DNA of 64,000 nucleotides from Ga0077536 sp035325705 (GTDB lineage Bacteria; Pseudomonadota; Gammaproteobacteria; Ga0077536): contig DAOKZI010000009.1 of the NCBI GenBank assembly GCA_035325705.1, positions 97,081 through 161,080 of the forward strand. Reading direction: 5' to 3'. This document shows positions 44,337 through 52,468 of the stretch, in pieces. A program made the position numbers and the translations under genes. Position 1 is the first letter of the stretch. Each line of letters begins with the position of its first letter. Under the pieces are notes generated by a model that was given only the letters and a program-made list of their open reading frames with translations, searched no databases and was not told the origin of the DNA.

Positions 44337-45755
44337 ATGGAGTCGACCACCCAACTCGTCGTGCTCGGGGCCGGCCCCGGCGGCTACACCGCGGCGTTTC
44401 GCGCCGCCGATCTGGGCCTGCGCGTGACGCTGGTCGAACGCGATCCGACGCTCGGCGGCGTATGCCTCAACGTCGGCTGCATTCCGTCGAAAGCCCTGCT
44501 GCACGCGGCCAAGGTCATCGCGGACGCGCGCGACATGGCCGCCCACGGCATCGCCTTCGGCGCGCCGAAGATCGATCTCGGCGCGCTGCGCGGCTGGAAG
44601 GAGAAAGTCGTCGGCCAACTGACGGGCGGTCTGAAGAGCCTCGCGAAACAGCGCAAGATCGAGGTCCTCACCGGCGAGGGCCGCTTCGTCGATGCGCACA
44701 CGCTGGCCGTCACCGGCAGCGGCGGCGAGATCACACGACTGCGCTTCGAACAGGCGATCATCGCCGCGGGCTCGCAGCCGGTGCGGCTGCCCGGCTTGCC
44801 GTACGAGGATCCGCGTCTCATCGATTCGACCGGCGCGCTCGCCCTCGCCGACATTCCGCCGCACCTGCTCGTCGTCGGCGGCGGCATCATCGGGCTCGAA
44901 ATGGCGACCGTCTATGCCGAGCTCGGCAGCGCGGTCACGGTCGTCGAGCTGTCCGAGGGCCTCATCCCGGGCGCCGATCGCGATCTGGTGAAGCCGCTGG
45001 AAAAACGGCTCAAATCGCGCCTCGCCGCGATCCATCTGGCGACGAAAGTCGGCCGCGTCACGGCGGAACGGGACGCGCTGCGCGTGAGCTTCGAAGGCGC
45101 GAGCGCGCCGCCCGAAGCCCGCTTCGATCGCGTGCTCGTCGCGGTCGGCCGGCAGCCGAACGGCGCCCTGCTCGACGCCGACAAGGCGGGAATAGCCGTC
45201 GATGCGCGCGGCTACATCGGCGTCGACGCGCAGATGCGCACGAACCAGGCGCACATCTTCGCGATCGGCGACGTCGTCGGCAATCCGATGCTCGCCCACA
45301 AGGCGACGCACGAAGGCAAGGTCGCGGCCGAAGTCGCCGCCGGTCACAAGGCCGGCTTCGACGCCCGCGTCATTCCGTCCGTCGCCTATACCGATCCGGA
45401 AATCGCGTGGGTCGGCCTGACCGAAACCGAGGCGGCGGCGCGCGGCATCGCCGTCGAGAAGGCGGTGTTTCCGTGGGCCGCGAGCGGTCGCGCATTGAGC
45501 CTGGGGCGCAGCGAGGGGCTCACGAAGCTGCTGTTCGATCCGAGCGACAAGCGTATCGTCGGCGCCGGCATCGTCGGCCCCTCGGCGGGCGATCTGATCG
45601 CCGAGGCCGCGCTCGCGATCGAGCTGAGCTGTGACGCCGAGGACGTGGGCCTCACGATCCACCCGCACCCGACGCTGTCGGAAACCCTGGCCATGGCGGC
45701 CGAGATGTTCAGCGGCACGATCACCGATCTCTACGTGCCCAAGAAAAAGCACTGA
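44337..45755 (+). CDS. lpd: Dihydrolipoyl dehydrogenase, 472 aa
   Basis: Flavoenzyme reoxidising dihydrolipoamide of 2-oxoacid dehydrogenases or the glycine cleavage system. GAGPGG FAD loop near 10, redox-active disulfide in GGVCLNVGCIPSKAL, NAD loop VVGGGIIGLEMA near 180, and the C-terminal HPHPTLSE with the active-site histidine. The ATG at 44337 has GAGGAA upstream. It ends 4 bases before phaC. No E1/E2 genes are adjacent. Confidence 0.95.
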   Translation: MESTTQLVVLGAGPGGYTAAFRAADLGLRVTLVERDPTLGGVCLNVGCIPSKALLHAAKVIADARDMAAHGIAFGAPKIDLGALRGWKEKVVGQLTGGLKSLAKQRKIEVLTGEGRFVDAHTLAVTGSGGEITRLRFEQAIIAAGSQPVRLPGLPYEDPRLIDSTGALALADIPPHLLVVGGGIIGLEMATVYAELGSAVTVVELSEGLIPGADRDLVKPLEKRLKSRLAAIHLATKVGRVTAERDALRVSFEGASAPPEARFDRVLVAVGRQPNGALLDADKAGIAVDARGYIGVDAQMRTNQAHIFAIGDVVGNPMLAHKATHEGKVAAEVAAGHKAGFDARVIPSVAYTDPEIAWVGLTETEAAARGIAVEKAVFPWAASGRALSLGRSEGLTKLLFDPSDKRIVGAGIVGPSAGDLIAEAALAIELSCDAEDVGLTIHPHPTLSETLAMAAEMFSGTITDLYVPKKKH

Positions 45756-45759
45756 GCCG

Positions 45760-47544
45760 ATGGCGACCGATCCGCAGACTCCCGTGCCGGACGACGCTGC
45801 GCTGGGTGACGCGGTCGAGCGCGCCGTCGACGAGGCGCAAGTGCTGCTCGAGCGCTACGCCGAATCCCTGACCGCGACGCCGACGGTGTTCGATCCGATG
45901 GGCGTCTTCGCCAGCTTCCAACTCCTCGGCCTGAAGCTCCTCAGCGATCCGCTGCCGCTGTGGCAGGCGCAGGTCGACGCGGCGCGCCAGGGGCTCGCGG
46001 CCTGGCAGCGCGTCGTCGAACGGAGCTTCGGCCTCGAACGCGAAGCGCCGGCGGAAGGCGCGCCGGACAAGCGCTTCCGCGATCCCGAGTGGCACGCGAA
46101 CCCGCTGTTCGAGTTCATCCGCGCCACTTACCGCATCTATGCGGACACGCTGCTGCGGCTCGCACTCGATGCCGACGGGCTCGACGAGAAGTCGGCAAAG
46201 AAAATCGAGTTCTACACTCGGCAGTTCGTCGACGCGATGGCACCGACCAATTTCGCGCTCACCAATCCCGAAGTGCTGCGCGCGACCCTCGAGAGCGGTG
46301 GCGCGAACCTGCTCGAAGGACTGCGCAATTTTCTCGCCGACATCGACCCTGCGACGGGCCAGCTACGCACGCGCATGGTCGACAAGTCCGGCTTCCGGCT
46401 CGGCGAGAACATCGCCGCGAGCCCCGGCGCGGTGGTGTATCAGAACGAGTTGATGCAGCTCATCCAGTACGCGCCGTCCACCGCGCGCGTGCGGCGGCGG
46501 CCGCTGCTGATCGTGCCGCCGTGGATCAACAAGTTCTACGTGCTCGATCTGCAGCCGAAGAACTCCTTCATCCGCTGGGCCGTCGGCCGTGGGCACACGG
46601 TGTTCGTGATTTCTTGGGTCAACCCGGACGGATCGCTGCGCGACAAGGACTTCGAAGACTACATGCTGGAGGGCCCGATCGCCGCGCTGGCCGCGATCGA
46701 GCAGGCGACGGGCGAACGCGAAGTCAACGCGATCGGATACTGCATCGGCGGCACCCTGCTCGGCGCAACGCTCGCCTGGCTGCGAGCGCGGCAGGACACG
46801 CGCGTGCGTTCGGCGACTTTTTTCACCGCGATGCTCGACTTCACGGAGCCCGGCGACCTCGGCGTGTTCATCGACGAGCACCAGATCGAACGCATCGAGC
46901 AATCGATGTCGCAGACCGGTTACCTCGACGGCAAGGAAATGGCGTCGACCTTCAACTTGCTGCGGGCGAACGATCTCATCTGGTCCTTCGTCATCAACAA
47001 CTATCTGCTCGGCAAGAGCCCGGCGCCTTTCGATCTGCTGTACTGGAACGCGGACTCCACGCGCATGCCCGAACGCATGCACAGCACCTATCTGCGCAGC
47101 ATGTATCAGGAGAATCTGCTGTGCAAAGCAGGCGGCATGACGCTCGCCGGCACGCCGCTCGATCTCGGCATCATCGACGTGCCGAGCTGTTTCGTGTCGA
47201 CGCTGGAGGATCACATCGCGCCGTGGAAGTCGACCTTTCGGGGCGCGCAGCATCTGGGCGGCGAAGTGAGCTTCATCCTCGGCCGCGCCGGGCACGTCGC
47301 AGGCATCATCAATCCGCCCGGCCCGCGGGCCTACGGGCATTTCGTCGGCCCCGCGCCGCGCACGATGAGCGCGGACGACTGGTTGGCGGCGGCGAGCGCG
47401 CAGAGCGACTCGTGGTGGAAGACCTGGGACGATTGGGTCGTGCGGCACGCGGGCGGCGAAGTGCCGGCGCGTGAGCCCGGCGCGGGCGCGCTACCGGCGC
47501 TGGAAGCGGCGCCCGGCAGCTACGTGAAGCGCAGTCTCGGCTGA
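45760..47544 (+). CDS. phaC: PhaC, class I polyhydroxyalkanoate synthase, 594 aa
   Basis: Polymerises (R)-3-hydroxyacyl-CoA into PHA granules. The alpha/beta-hydrolase core has the lipase-like box GYCIGG with the catalytic cysteine, Asp in LEDHIAPW and His in GRAGHVAG. Conserved PPWINKFYVLDL and FVISWVNPD precede it. Length fits class I. It follows lpd by 4 bases. phaA, phaB and phaP are not nearby. Confidence 0.95.
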   Translation: MATDPQTPVPDDAALGDAVERAVDEAQVLLERYAESLTATPTVFDPMGVFASFQLLGLKLLSDPLPLWQAQVDAARQGLAAWQRVVERSFGLEREAPAEGAPDKRFRDPEWHANPLFEFIRATYRIYADTLLRLALDADGLDEKSAKKIEFYTRQFVDAMAPTNFALTNPEVLRATLESGGANLLEGLRNFLADIDPATGQLRTRMVDKSGFRLGENIAASPGAVVYQNELMQLIQYAPSTARVRRRPLLIVPPWINKFYVLDLQPKNSFIRWAVGRGHTVFVISWVNPDGSLRDKDFEDYMLEGPIAALAAIEQATGEREVNAIGYCIGGTLLGATLAWLRARQDTRVRSATFFTAMLDFTEPGDLGVFIDEHQIERIEQSMSQTGYLDGKEMASTFNLLRANDLIWSFVINNYLLGKSPAPFDLLYWNADSTRMPERMHSTYLRSMYQENLLCKAGGMTLAGTPLDLGIIDVPSCFVSTLEDHIAPWKSTFRGAQHLGGEVSFILGRAGHVAGIINPPGPRAYGHFVGPAPRTMSADDWLAAASAQSDSWWKTWDDWVVRHAGGEVPAREPGAGALPALEAAPGSYVKRSLG

Positions 47545-47549
47545 GAGAA

Positions 47550-48431
47550 TCAGGCCGGTACGGGCTTGCGCCGACCGGATTTCAGATCCGGGAGCAGCAG
47601 GCTCATCGCTTCGATTACGTGCTGGTCCGACTCCGTCATCACCTGCTCGATCGACTCTTCGTCGAGCTTCGTCACCTGCATCGCGACGGGCTCGAAAGCG
47701 GGCACGGGCTCGTCCTGCTCGGAGGTCCACAGCGCGGCGCGGCTGACCGCGGCGGCGACCTGCAGCACGGCCACGTCGTCGAGCAGCGTCGCCGGCGCGG
47801 TTGCGAATGCGCTGGCGTGGTGGCGGACGGGCACGACGAGCTCGTCCGGGAGCTGCCACTGGCGCAGCAGCTCGCCTGAGATCGCCGCGTAATCGAAGCC
47901 CAGATGTTCGCGCTGGACGGCGCTCATCGGGACCTGCCGGCGCACCGCGGCCGCTTTGAGCTCGACGAACAGCACCGGCTCCTTGAACGCGAGCACGAGC
48001 TCGCCGATGCCGTGCAGCAGGCCGCCGACGAACAGCCGCTCGTGCGTGCGCAGCCCCATGCGCCGGGCCAGGATCTTCGCCACCACCGCCGCGTAGATGC
48101 TGCGACGCCAGTAGTCATGGATGTCGAGCGCCTGACAGGGAATCTTCGACAGGGTACCGACCGCGGCCGAGGCGAGCGCGAGGTCGTGCACTTGATTGAG
48201 CCCCAGCACCTGCACCGCGCGGCCGATGGTGTCGACCTTCACGGCGAGCGCGAAATACGCGCTGTTGACGATGCGCAGGATGCGGCTCGTCAGTCCGGGG
48301 TCGTTGGAGATGACCTGGGTGATGTCGGCCAGCGAGGAGTCTGGATCGGCGATCAGCTCGCGCAGCCTCAAATAGGCCTTGGGCAGCGGGATGACGTCCA
48401 TTACGCCCGTGAGTATCTCGTCCAGCGTCAT
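47550..48431 (-). CDS. HDOD-domain signalling protein, 293 aa
   Basis: The HDOD domain covers about residues 15-210: LRELIADPDSSLADITQVIS and DPGLTSRILRIVNSAYF are characteristic. The metal-binding HD residues of true phosphohydrolases are not kept in full, as is usual for HDOD, so catalysis is unlikely. It probably has a regulatory or chemotaxis/c-di-GMP linked role. The C-terminus is acidic and of no known family. Convergent with phaC, 5 bases apart. Confidence 0.85.
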   Translation of the reverse strand: MTLDEILTGVMDVIPLPKAYLRLRELIADPDSSLADITQVISNDPGLTSRILRIVNSAYFALAVKVDTIGRAVQVLGLNQVHDLALASAAVGTLSKIPCQALDIHDYWRRSIYAAVVAKILARRMGLRTHERLFVGGLLHGIGELVLAFKEPVLFVELKAAAVRRQVPMSAVQREHLGFDYAAISGELLRQWQLPDELVVPVRHHASAFATAPATLLDDVAVLQVAAAVSRAALWTSEQDEPVPAFEPVAMQVTKLDEESIEQVMTESDQHVIEAMSLLLPDLKSGRRKPVPA

Positions 48432-48667
48432 TGCGCGCTCCTGCGGGTCGGGATGCGTGCCCCCGACTTGCGGTTCGGGAACCTACGCCGAATCGGTAGC
48501 GGCCGGCGGCCGCGCGGCCTTTAGGCCGGGGCAGCGCCCGATCTCCGCCGCGCCGCGGGCGAGGCAATGTCGCGCACGCTTTCGGCCGTCCGCCGGATTG
48601 GCTAGAATCGCGCACCCGGTCAGGCGACCCACGACCGGCGGGACCCGGGTCCCGGTTCGAAGACAGC

Positions 48668-48757
48668 GGAGAGGTGCCGGAGTGGTCGAACGGGCCTGAC
48701 TCGAAATCAGGAGTACGTTTACGCGTACCGGGGGTTCGAATCCCTCCCTCTCCGCCA
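48668..48757 (+). tRNA. tRNA-Ser (anticodon CGA)
   Basis: 90 bases including an encoded CCA. Acceptor GGAGAGG pairs with CCTCTCC. Anticodon arm CCTGA-CTCGAAA-TCAGG gives anticodon CGA, reading UCG. The long variable arm (stem GTACG/CGTAC) and the T-loop TTCGAAT are typical of class II tRNA-Ser. Its 3' end is the integration site of the following mobile element. Confidence 0.95.
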
Positions 48758-48758
48758 C
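48744..48758 (+). other. attL core (15 bp), within the tRNA-Ser 3' end
   Basis: CTCCCTCTCCGCCAC, identical to 63737-63751. It covers the 3' acceptor strand and CCA of the tRNA, so integration leaves a functional tRNA. Confidence 0.85.
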
Positions 48759-48972
48759 ATCACGCCATAAAACAAATAGTTACAGCATTTCCAGCACCCG
48801 TCCCAACAACGGGACACACTACCGCCAAACGATAGCCGCGGGGTTCCAAAGCCCACGAAGGCGACTCCCGTCCACTTCCTGACGCAGCAGCACGGAAAGC
48901 CGGCCGGACTGGTCGGTGACTTGCCGAAGAGCCGGCGGTAGATTTCGCGTCCTCCAGCCTGAGGACGCGCCC

Positions 48973-49608
48973 ATGATTTCCGCCCTTTCGATTGATGAGG
49001 TTCTCGCTCTGATCCGGAATGCCCCAGAGCAACCCGTGCTTGACTGCAAGCGCGAGTTCGTCGTGCCGGATACGGACGAGAAGAGAGGCGAGCTACTAAA
49101 GGACATTGCCGCTGTCGCGAATGCTGCAGCGCTCTCTCACGGCTTCATCCTATATGGGGTTGACCCACAGCGCCCTGACCCAGTGGTTGGAATTACGAAT
49201 CGATACGATGATGCCAAGCTGCAGCAACTCGTCGATGGAAAGATTGAGCCGCGTCCGGAATTTCTCTACTACGAAGTGTCAGCCGGCCCGCGCACGATCG
49301 GCGTTCTGCACGTGGCCGCATCGAAGCGACGACCGCATATCATTCGCGTTGATCTCGGCAAGGTGCGCAAGGGGCAAATCGTGGTCCGCCGAGGCTCCTC
49401 CACCGATGGCGCCACGCTTCAAGATCTATTCAGTTGGTTTTATGGTTCAACCAGCGGGTATTTTCCCCAGGTCTACGAAAAGCTCGGCTTTGCCGTGCGC
49501 CAGCAGGAGGCGCAGAACGAATATCTTGCGCATCTCCAGCGCGGAGTGGACCGCGCTGAAGACGACATCTGGCAAGCGGTTGGCTTACCGCCTCTCCACA
49601 GGCGCTGA
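48973..49608 (+). CDS. AlbA_2 (Schlafen-like) DNA-binding domain protein, 211 aa
   Basis: The N-terminal 140 residues match the Schlafen AlbA_2 domain: LDCKREFV, LLKDIAAVANAAALSHGFILYGVD and IIRVDLGKVRKGQIVVRRGSST. The usual C-terminal ATPase or winged-helix part is replaced by about 60 residues with no recognised fold. The only other plus-strand gene I find in the element is the small one at 52301. Base composition is lower in GC than in its neighbours outside the element. A role in defence or transcriptional control is known for relatives, but not shown here. ATG 48973 is chosen over the longer frame because the domain begins right after it. Confidence 0.75.
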   Translation: MISALSIDEVLALIRNAPEQPVLDCKREFVVPDTDEKRGELLKDIAAVANAAALSHGFILYGVDPQRPDPVVGITNRYDDAKLQQLVDGKIEPRPEFLYYEVSAGPRTIGVLHVAASKRRPHIIRVDLGKVRKGQIVVRRGSSTDGATLQDLFSWFYGSTSGYFPQVYEKLGFAVRQQEAQNEYLAHLQRGVDRAEDDIWQAVGLPPLHRR

Positions 49609-49655
49609 CTGAACAACACACTCCCAGGACCTAACGCAAGGGGAGCGCAAACCTA

Positions 49656-50081
49656 CTATTTCCCGGGCGGGGACCCGATTTCAGCCGTTAGTGCATCAAG
49701 CACTCGCTGTTTTTTTCGGGCCGGGATGGTTGGTGCTATCGCAATTGCTCGATGCAGTTCGTTCAGGATCTCAGGGCAGACACGTCCTCTGTGGTTTCCA
49801 TCGTTCACCGCTGCGACGAGCATCTCCTCAGGAATACCGAAAAATTCATGCGCGTCGATCCACGAGTCGTACTTGAGAAATGCATGCCTATTTGCGTCGA
49901 TGAGCACCTGTGTCAATTTCAGCTCATCGCTCTGAAGTACATCGGCTGCATTTTGCGTATTTATCAGCACGCAACAGACCGGAGCGTCGCAACAGACGAG
50001 CACAACGAGCTTTGGCTTTCCCTGTCCCGCAAGAGCTCCAATGTAGACGTGCAGCACGTCGCCGACGTGCAGCTGCTTCAT
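49656..50081 (-). CDS. Putative toxin of a Panacea-type TA pair (SH3/PemK-like start), 141 aa
   Basis: The N-terminal 60 residues (VGDVLHVYIG, then GKPKLVVLVCCD, then CCVLINTQ) have the beta pattern and wording of MazF/PemK-like SH3 barrels. The remaining 80 residues are helical and not recognised. It starts 2 bases after the stop of the Panacea-domain gene, the arrangement of an antitoxin-toxin operon. Its activity is inferred only from this context. If not a toxin, it is a hypothetical phage cargo protein. Confidence 0.5.
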   Translation of the reverse strand: MKQLHVGDVLHVYIGALAGQGKPKLVVLVCCDAPVCCVLINTQNAADVLQSDELKLTQVLIDANRHAFLKYDSWIDAHEFFGIPEEMLVAAVNDGNHRGRVCPEILNELHRAIAIAPTIPARKKQRVLDALTAEIGSPPGK

Positions 50082-50083
50082 TG

Positions 50084-50608
50084 CTAAAGCGCCAGATAGT
50101 TGCGGACGGCCTGCTGTCGATCTTCAGGAAGGGTGCTGATAATTGCGTCGATTTCAATCACGGCGCTCGGTGCCGTGGCACAGTACGCGCTGTCATGCGT
50201 CTTTTGCTTCAGCGCTGCGAAGGTGTCGTATTCCACATCCCTGATAGCCTCGTCGAGGCACTCAGCATCTGACCGCGACAGCTCGTCCACGTCGGCGCCT
50301 CGCCTGGCAATCAGTCGATTTCCGGATCGTTCGATAGCTTCCCGAAGCAATGATTCTGGCAACGCTGAAGACTGGCGCTCGCCGCTGAGAGCTCGAGCTG
50401 CTTCGTAAGCGTTTTGCGGTACGGGTCCATGCGGGAGAGCTGCATATACTTCCCCGTATATAAAACGACCGTAGCGGCTCAGGTGCATCTTGTCTGCGAG
50501 GTAGAGAGCTTTAAGCGCCTTGTACATATCGCCATGCGGAATTCGAGCCACGACGTAAACGAGAGCTTCAAGCGCCTTTTCAGGGTCAAATTCGAACGTG
50601 TTACTCAT
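50084..50608 (-). CDS. Panacea (DUF4065/SocA-like) domain antitoxin, 174 aa
   Basis: Residues about 10-75 are a Panacea domain: ALEALVYVVARIPHGD, then LKALYLADKMHLSRYGR, then YGEVYAALPHGPVPQNAYEA. These domains act as hyper-promiscuous antitoxins (PanA), neutralising unrelated toxins encoded next to them. The C-terminal 90 residues are variable, as expected. ATG at 50608. It is first in a two-gene operon with the putative toxin. GC content is lower than in the phage genes, consistent with separate acquisition. Confidence 0.75.
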   Translation of the reverse strand: MSNTFEFDPEKALEALVYVVARIPHGDMYKALKALYLADKMHLSRYGRFIYGEVYAALPHGPVPQNAYEAARALSGERQSSALPESLLREAIERSGNRLIARRGADVDELSRSDAECLDEAIRDVEYDTFAALKQKTHDSAYCATAPSAVIEIDAIISTLPEDRQQAVRNYLAL

Positions 50609-50875
50609 CGGACCTAGTGCCTCAGACGCCTGCGACGGGGGTGGCTAGGATTGCGGGATGCACTACTGGTTCCATTCGTCTCCATATCGGCAGGCTGCTC
50701 GCTCACCCTACAGCGTCGTGATGTGCCTTTGCACAAACCATACCCAACTCGGGTTAGTCCGCCAAATGGGGCAAATTGCCGAATTTTGTAGGACCGCTCA
50801 GCTCGGTTTCATTGGAAATGTAAAGAATGTGGACAATCTGGGGCGCCCTCCCTCGTCAATTTTCTGGCGATTTTT
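50609..50875. other. Intergenic region upstream of the Panacea operon
   Basis: About 270 bases, relatively AT-rich, without a supportable gene. It must hold the promoter of the minus-strand Panacea operon and ends at the terminator of the phage gene train. No clear operator was found. Confidence 0.5.
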
Positions 50876-50900
50876 ACAAAAGGCCCCGCCGAAGCGGGGC
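50876..50900 (-). terminator. Rho-independent terminator with TTCG loop, end of the element's gene train
   Basis: Read on the minus strand: GCCCCGC-TTCG-GCGGGGC followed by CTTTTGTAAAAA. A perfect 7-bp GC stem with an extra-stable UUCG tetraloop and a T-tract lies 24 bases after the stop of the last small gene (50925). Confidence 0.9.
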
Positions 50901-50924
50901 TCAGTGGCTCAGATCACGGGCCGG

Positions 50925-51176
50925 TCAGTCGACGATCGAGAGCTTCGGCGGCTTGCCGTCGCCGGCGGCCTCGTCGTCCCCGTCTTCGTCGTCGTCCTTG
51001 GCGAGCTGCAGCTCTTTGAGCAGATCGAGGGCGGCCATCGCAGCGTGCATGATGATGGCCAGCTCCGCCCTAGGCTCGCCGCCGCTGGGATCGTCGAGCT
51101 CGCGTGACGCGACGACATCGATACCGACGAGCGTGTTGACCAGGAGGTCCATGGTCTTTCTGTTGCTGGTGCTCAT
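50925..51176 (-). CDS. Small phage-element protein, 83 aa
   Basis: Last of four overlapping small genes (ATGA overlap with the previous one at 51173). Hydrophobic/helical middle (AELAIIMHAAMAALDLLKEL) and an acidic tail (KDDDEDGDDEAAGDG). Not recognised. Confidence 0.65.
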   Translation of the reverse strand: MSTSNRKTMDLLVNTLVGIDVVASRELDDPSGGEPRAELAIIMHAAMAALDLLKELQLAKDDDEDGDDEAAGDGKPPKLSIVD

Positions 51177-51508
51177 CGTCCAGCCCTCTCCTTCATCGCG
51201 CGCCGCCACTCGGCGAGCGGCCGGCGACCGACGGCCGTCGACAGCGCCTCGGCTTGCTTCGCGTAATCGCACAGGATGTCGCCCGCGCTACGAAGCGTGC
51301 GGTTCTCAAGCCCGGGTGCGCCCGTGCTGCCCGCCGCGAAGAGGAGATCTCCGATCGCAGTGATCCGCCGCGAGAGTGCGTCCAGCGCGTTGCCCATGGT
51401 TCTCGACGTGACTTCCTCGGTGTCGGGGTCGAAGCCCCACCACTCAGGACGATACGCGGCGGCCGTCTCGACGTTCATGTCGTCGATGGTTTCGTTGCTC
51501 GCGTTCAT
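51173..51508 (-). CDS. Hypothetical phage-element protein, 111 aa
   Basis: ATG at 51508 overlaps the previous stop (ATGA), and its own stop overlaps the next start. Contains YRPEWWGFDPDTEEV and a long helix (GNALDALSRRITAIGDLLFAAG). No family recognised. Part of the four-gene cassette 50925-52076, probably translated in coupling. Confidence 0.65.
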   Translation of the reverse strand: MNASNETIDDMNVETAAAYRPEWWGFDPDTEEVTSRTMGNALDALSRRITAIGDLLFAAGSTGAPGLENRTLRSAGDILCDYAKQAEALSTAVGRRPLAEWRRAMKERAGR

Positions 51509-51729
51509 TGCTCGGACTCCTTCCTTGCTTTCTCCGCCGCTTCGTTGAGCAGCGAGGGAATCGGGCGGATGCCGTCAATGAGCGAGACGAGCAGGTAGGA
51601 CTCGCTGCAGCCCGAGGTATCCATGATGCGAGTCGCGAGGGCGTGCATCTCGGTGAGCGTGACGGACAGTTGCGCGCAAGCGCGGTGGATGGTGTCGGGT
51701 TCCATCTGGATGGTGGTGATCTCGCTCAT
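51505..51729 (-). CDS. Small phage-element protein, 74 aa
   Basis: ATGA overlaps at both ends. Mostly alpha-helical (IHRACAQLSVTLTEMHALATRIM), soluble. Not recognised. Length and position suggest an accessory early or structural-assembly protein, but nothing supports a specific role. Confidence 0.65.
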   Translation of the reverse strand: MSEITTIQMEPDTIHRACAQLSVTLTEMHALATRIMDTSGCSESYLLVSLIDGIRPIPSLLNEAAEKARKESEQ

Positions 51730-52076
51730 TGGCGCACGCTCCGAACGGTCTGTACGACCCGCAGGCTGAGCGCCGCGGCCGCGTCGTCGTCCTGCTGGTC
51801 CTCATCGTCGAACCGAGCGAGCTGATCCTCGCTGTCGTCGAAGCCGAGCATGTCGCCGGCCTCGATCAGCGCGTCGCCGCCCTGCTGGTTCAGCAGCAGC
51901 GCGATCTCATACAGCCACCCGCGATCGAGGTGCGGCGCGTTTTCGCCCGGCACGTACGACGCGGCGACGATCTGCTTCAGTTGCCGGCAGGAGCGGTAGG
52001 CGGTCGACAGCAGCGCGATCATGGCGTCGCGATCGACGGTGACGGTCTTGGACTTGGATTTCTGCTTGGTCTTCAT
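51726..52076 (-). CDS. Hypothetical phage-element protein, 116 aa
   Basis: First of the four-gene cassette. ATG at 52076 with GGAG nine bases upstream is preferred over in-frame starts further out. The N-terminus is very basic (MKTKQKSKSKTVTVDRD), a central helix follows, and the C-terminus is acidic (FDDSEDQLARFDDEDQQDDD). Not recognised. Confidence 0.6.
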   Translation of the reverse strand: MKTKQKSKSKTVTVDRDAMIALLSTAYRSCRQLKQIVAASYVPGENAPHLDRGWLYEIALLLNQQGGDALIEAGDMLGFDDSEDQLARFDDEDQQDDDAAAALSLRVVQTVRSVRQ

Positions 52077-52300
52077 GACGTCTTCTCCGGATTGGATCCG
52101 GGGCGCAGCCGTGTGCGCCAGACGCAGGTCGACCGGGTAAGATGCCGGTAGCTCATGCTGCAACCCCTTCATGGTTGAGGTATGGGTCAGACCCCGGTCG
52201 GCGTTGGCGCGCTGGTCGGGGTCGCTTCCCACTTTAGACCAGCCGCCCCCTGAACTCCATATTCGGCACCGATCGCGATCTCGTACTAGGATTGAGCGGC

Positions 52301-52450
52301 ATGGACTCCCTGAAGCTCGCCCTCGCCTTCTCCGCCTGCGCCATCGGCGGCTTTTTCGTGACGCCGTGGCTGTTCGTAGCCGCTGCCGTCTTCGGCGTCC
52401 TCTATGTGATCAGCTTCGCGACCTTCCTCTGGCGCTGGCCGTTTGAATAG
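52301..52450 (+). CDS. Small two-helix membrane protein, 49 aa
   Basis: ATG 52301, TAG 52448-52450. Two hydrophobic helices (LALAFSACAIGGFFV and LFVAAAVFGVLYVISFATF) joined by a short turn TPW. It is on the opposite strand to the rest of the train, ending 18 bases before the tape-measure stop. Size and shape fit a holin-like or superinfection-exclusion peptide, but neither is shown. No strong ribosome site (GAGCGG). Confidence 0.45.
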   Translation: MDSLKLALAFSACAIGGFFVTPWLFVAAAVFGVLYVISFATFLWRWPFE

Positions 52451-52468
52451 GCGAAGGCGGGCGCTAGC

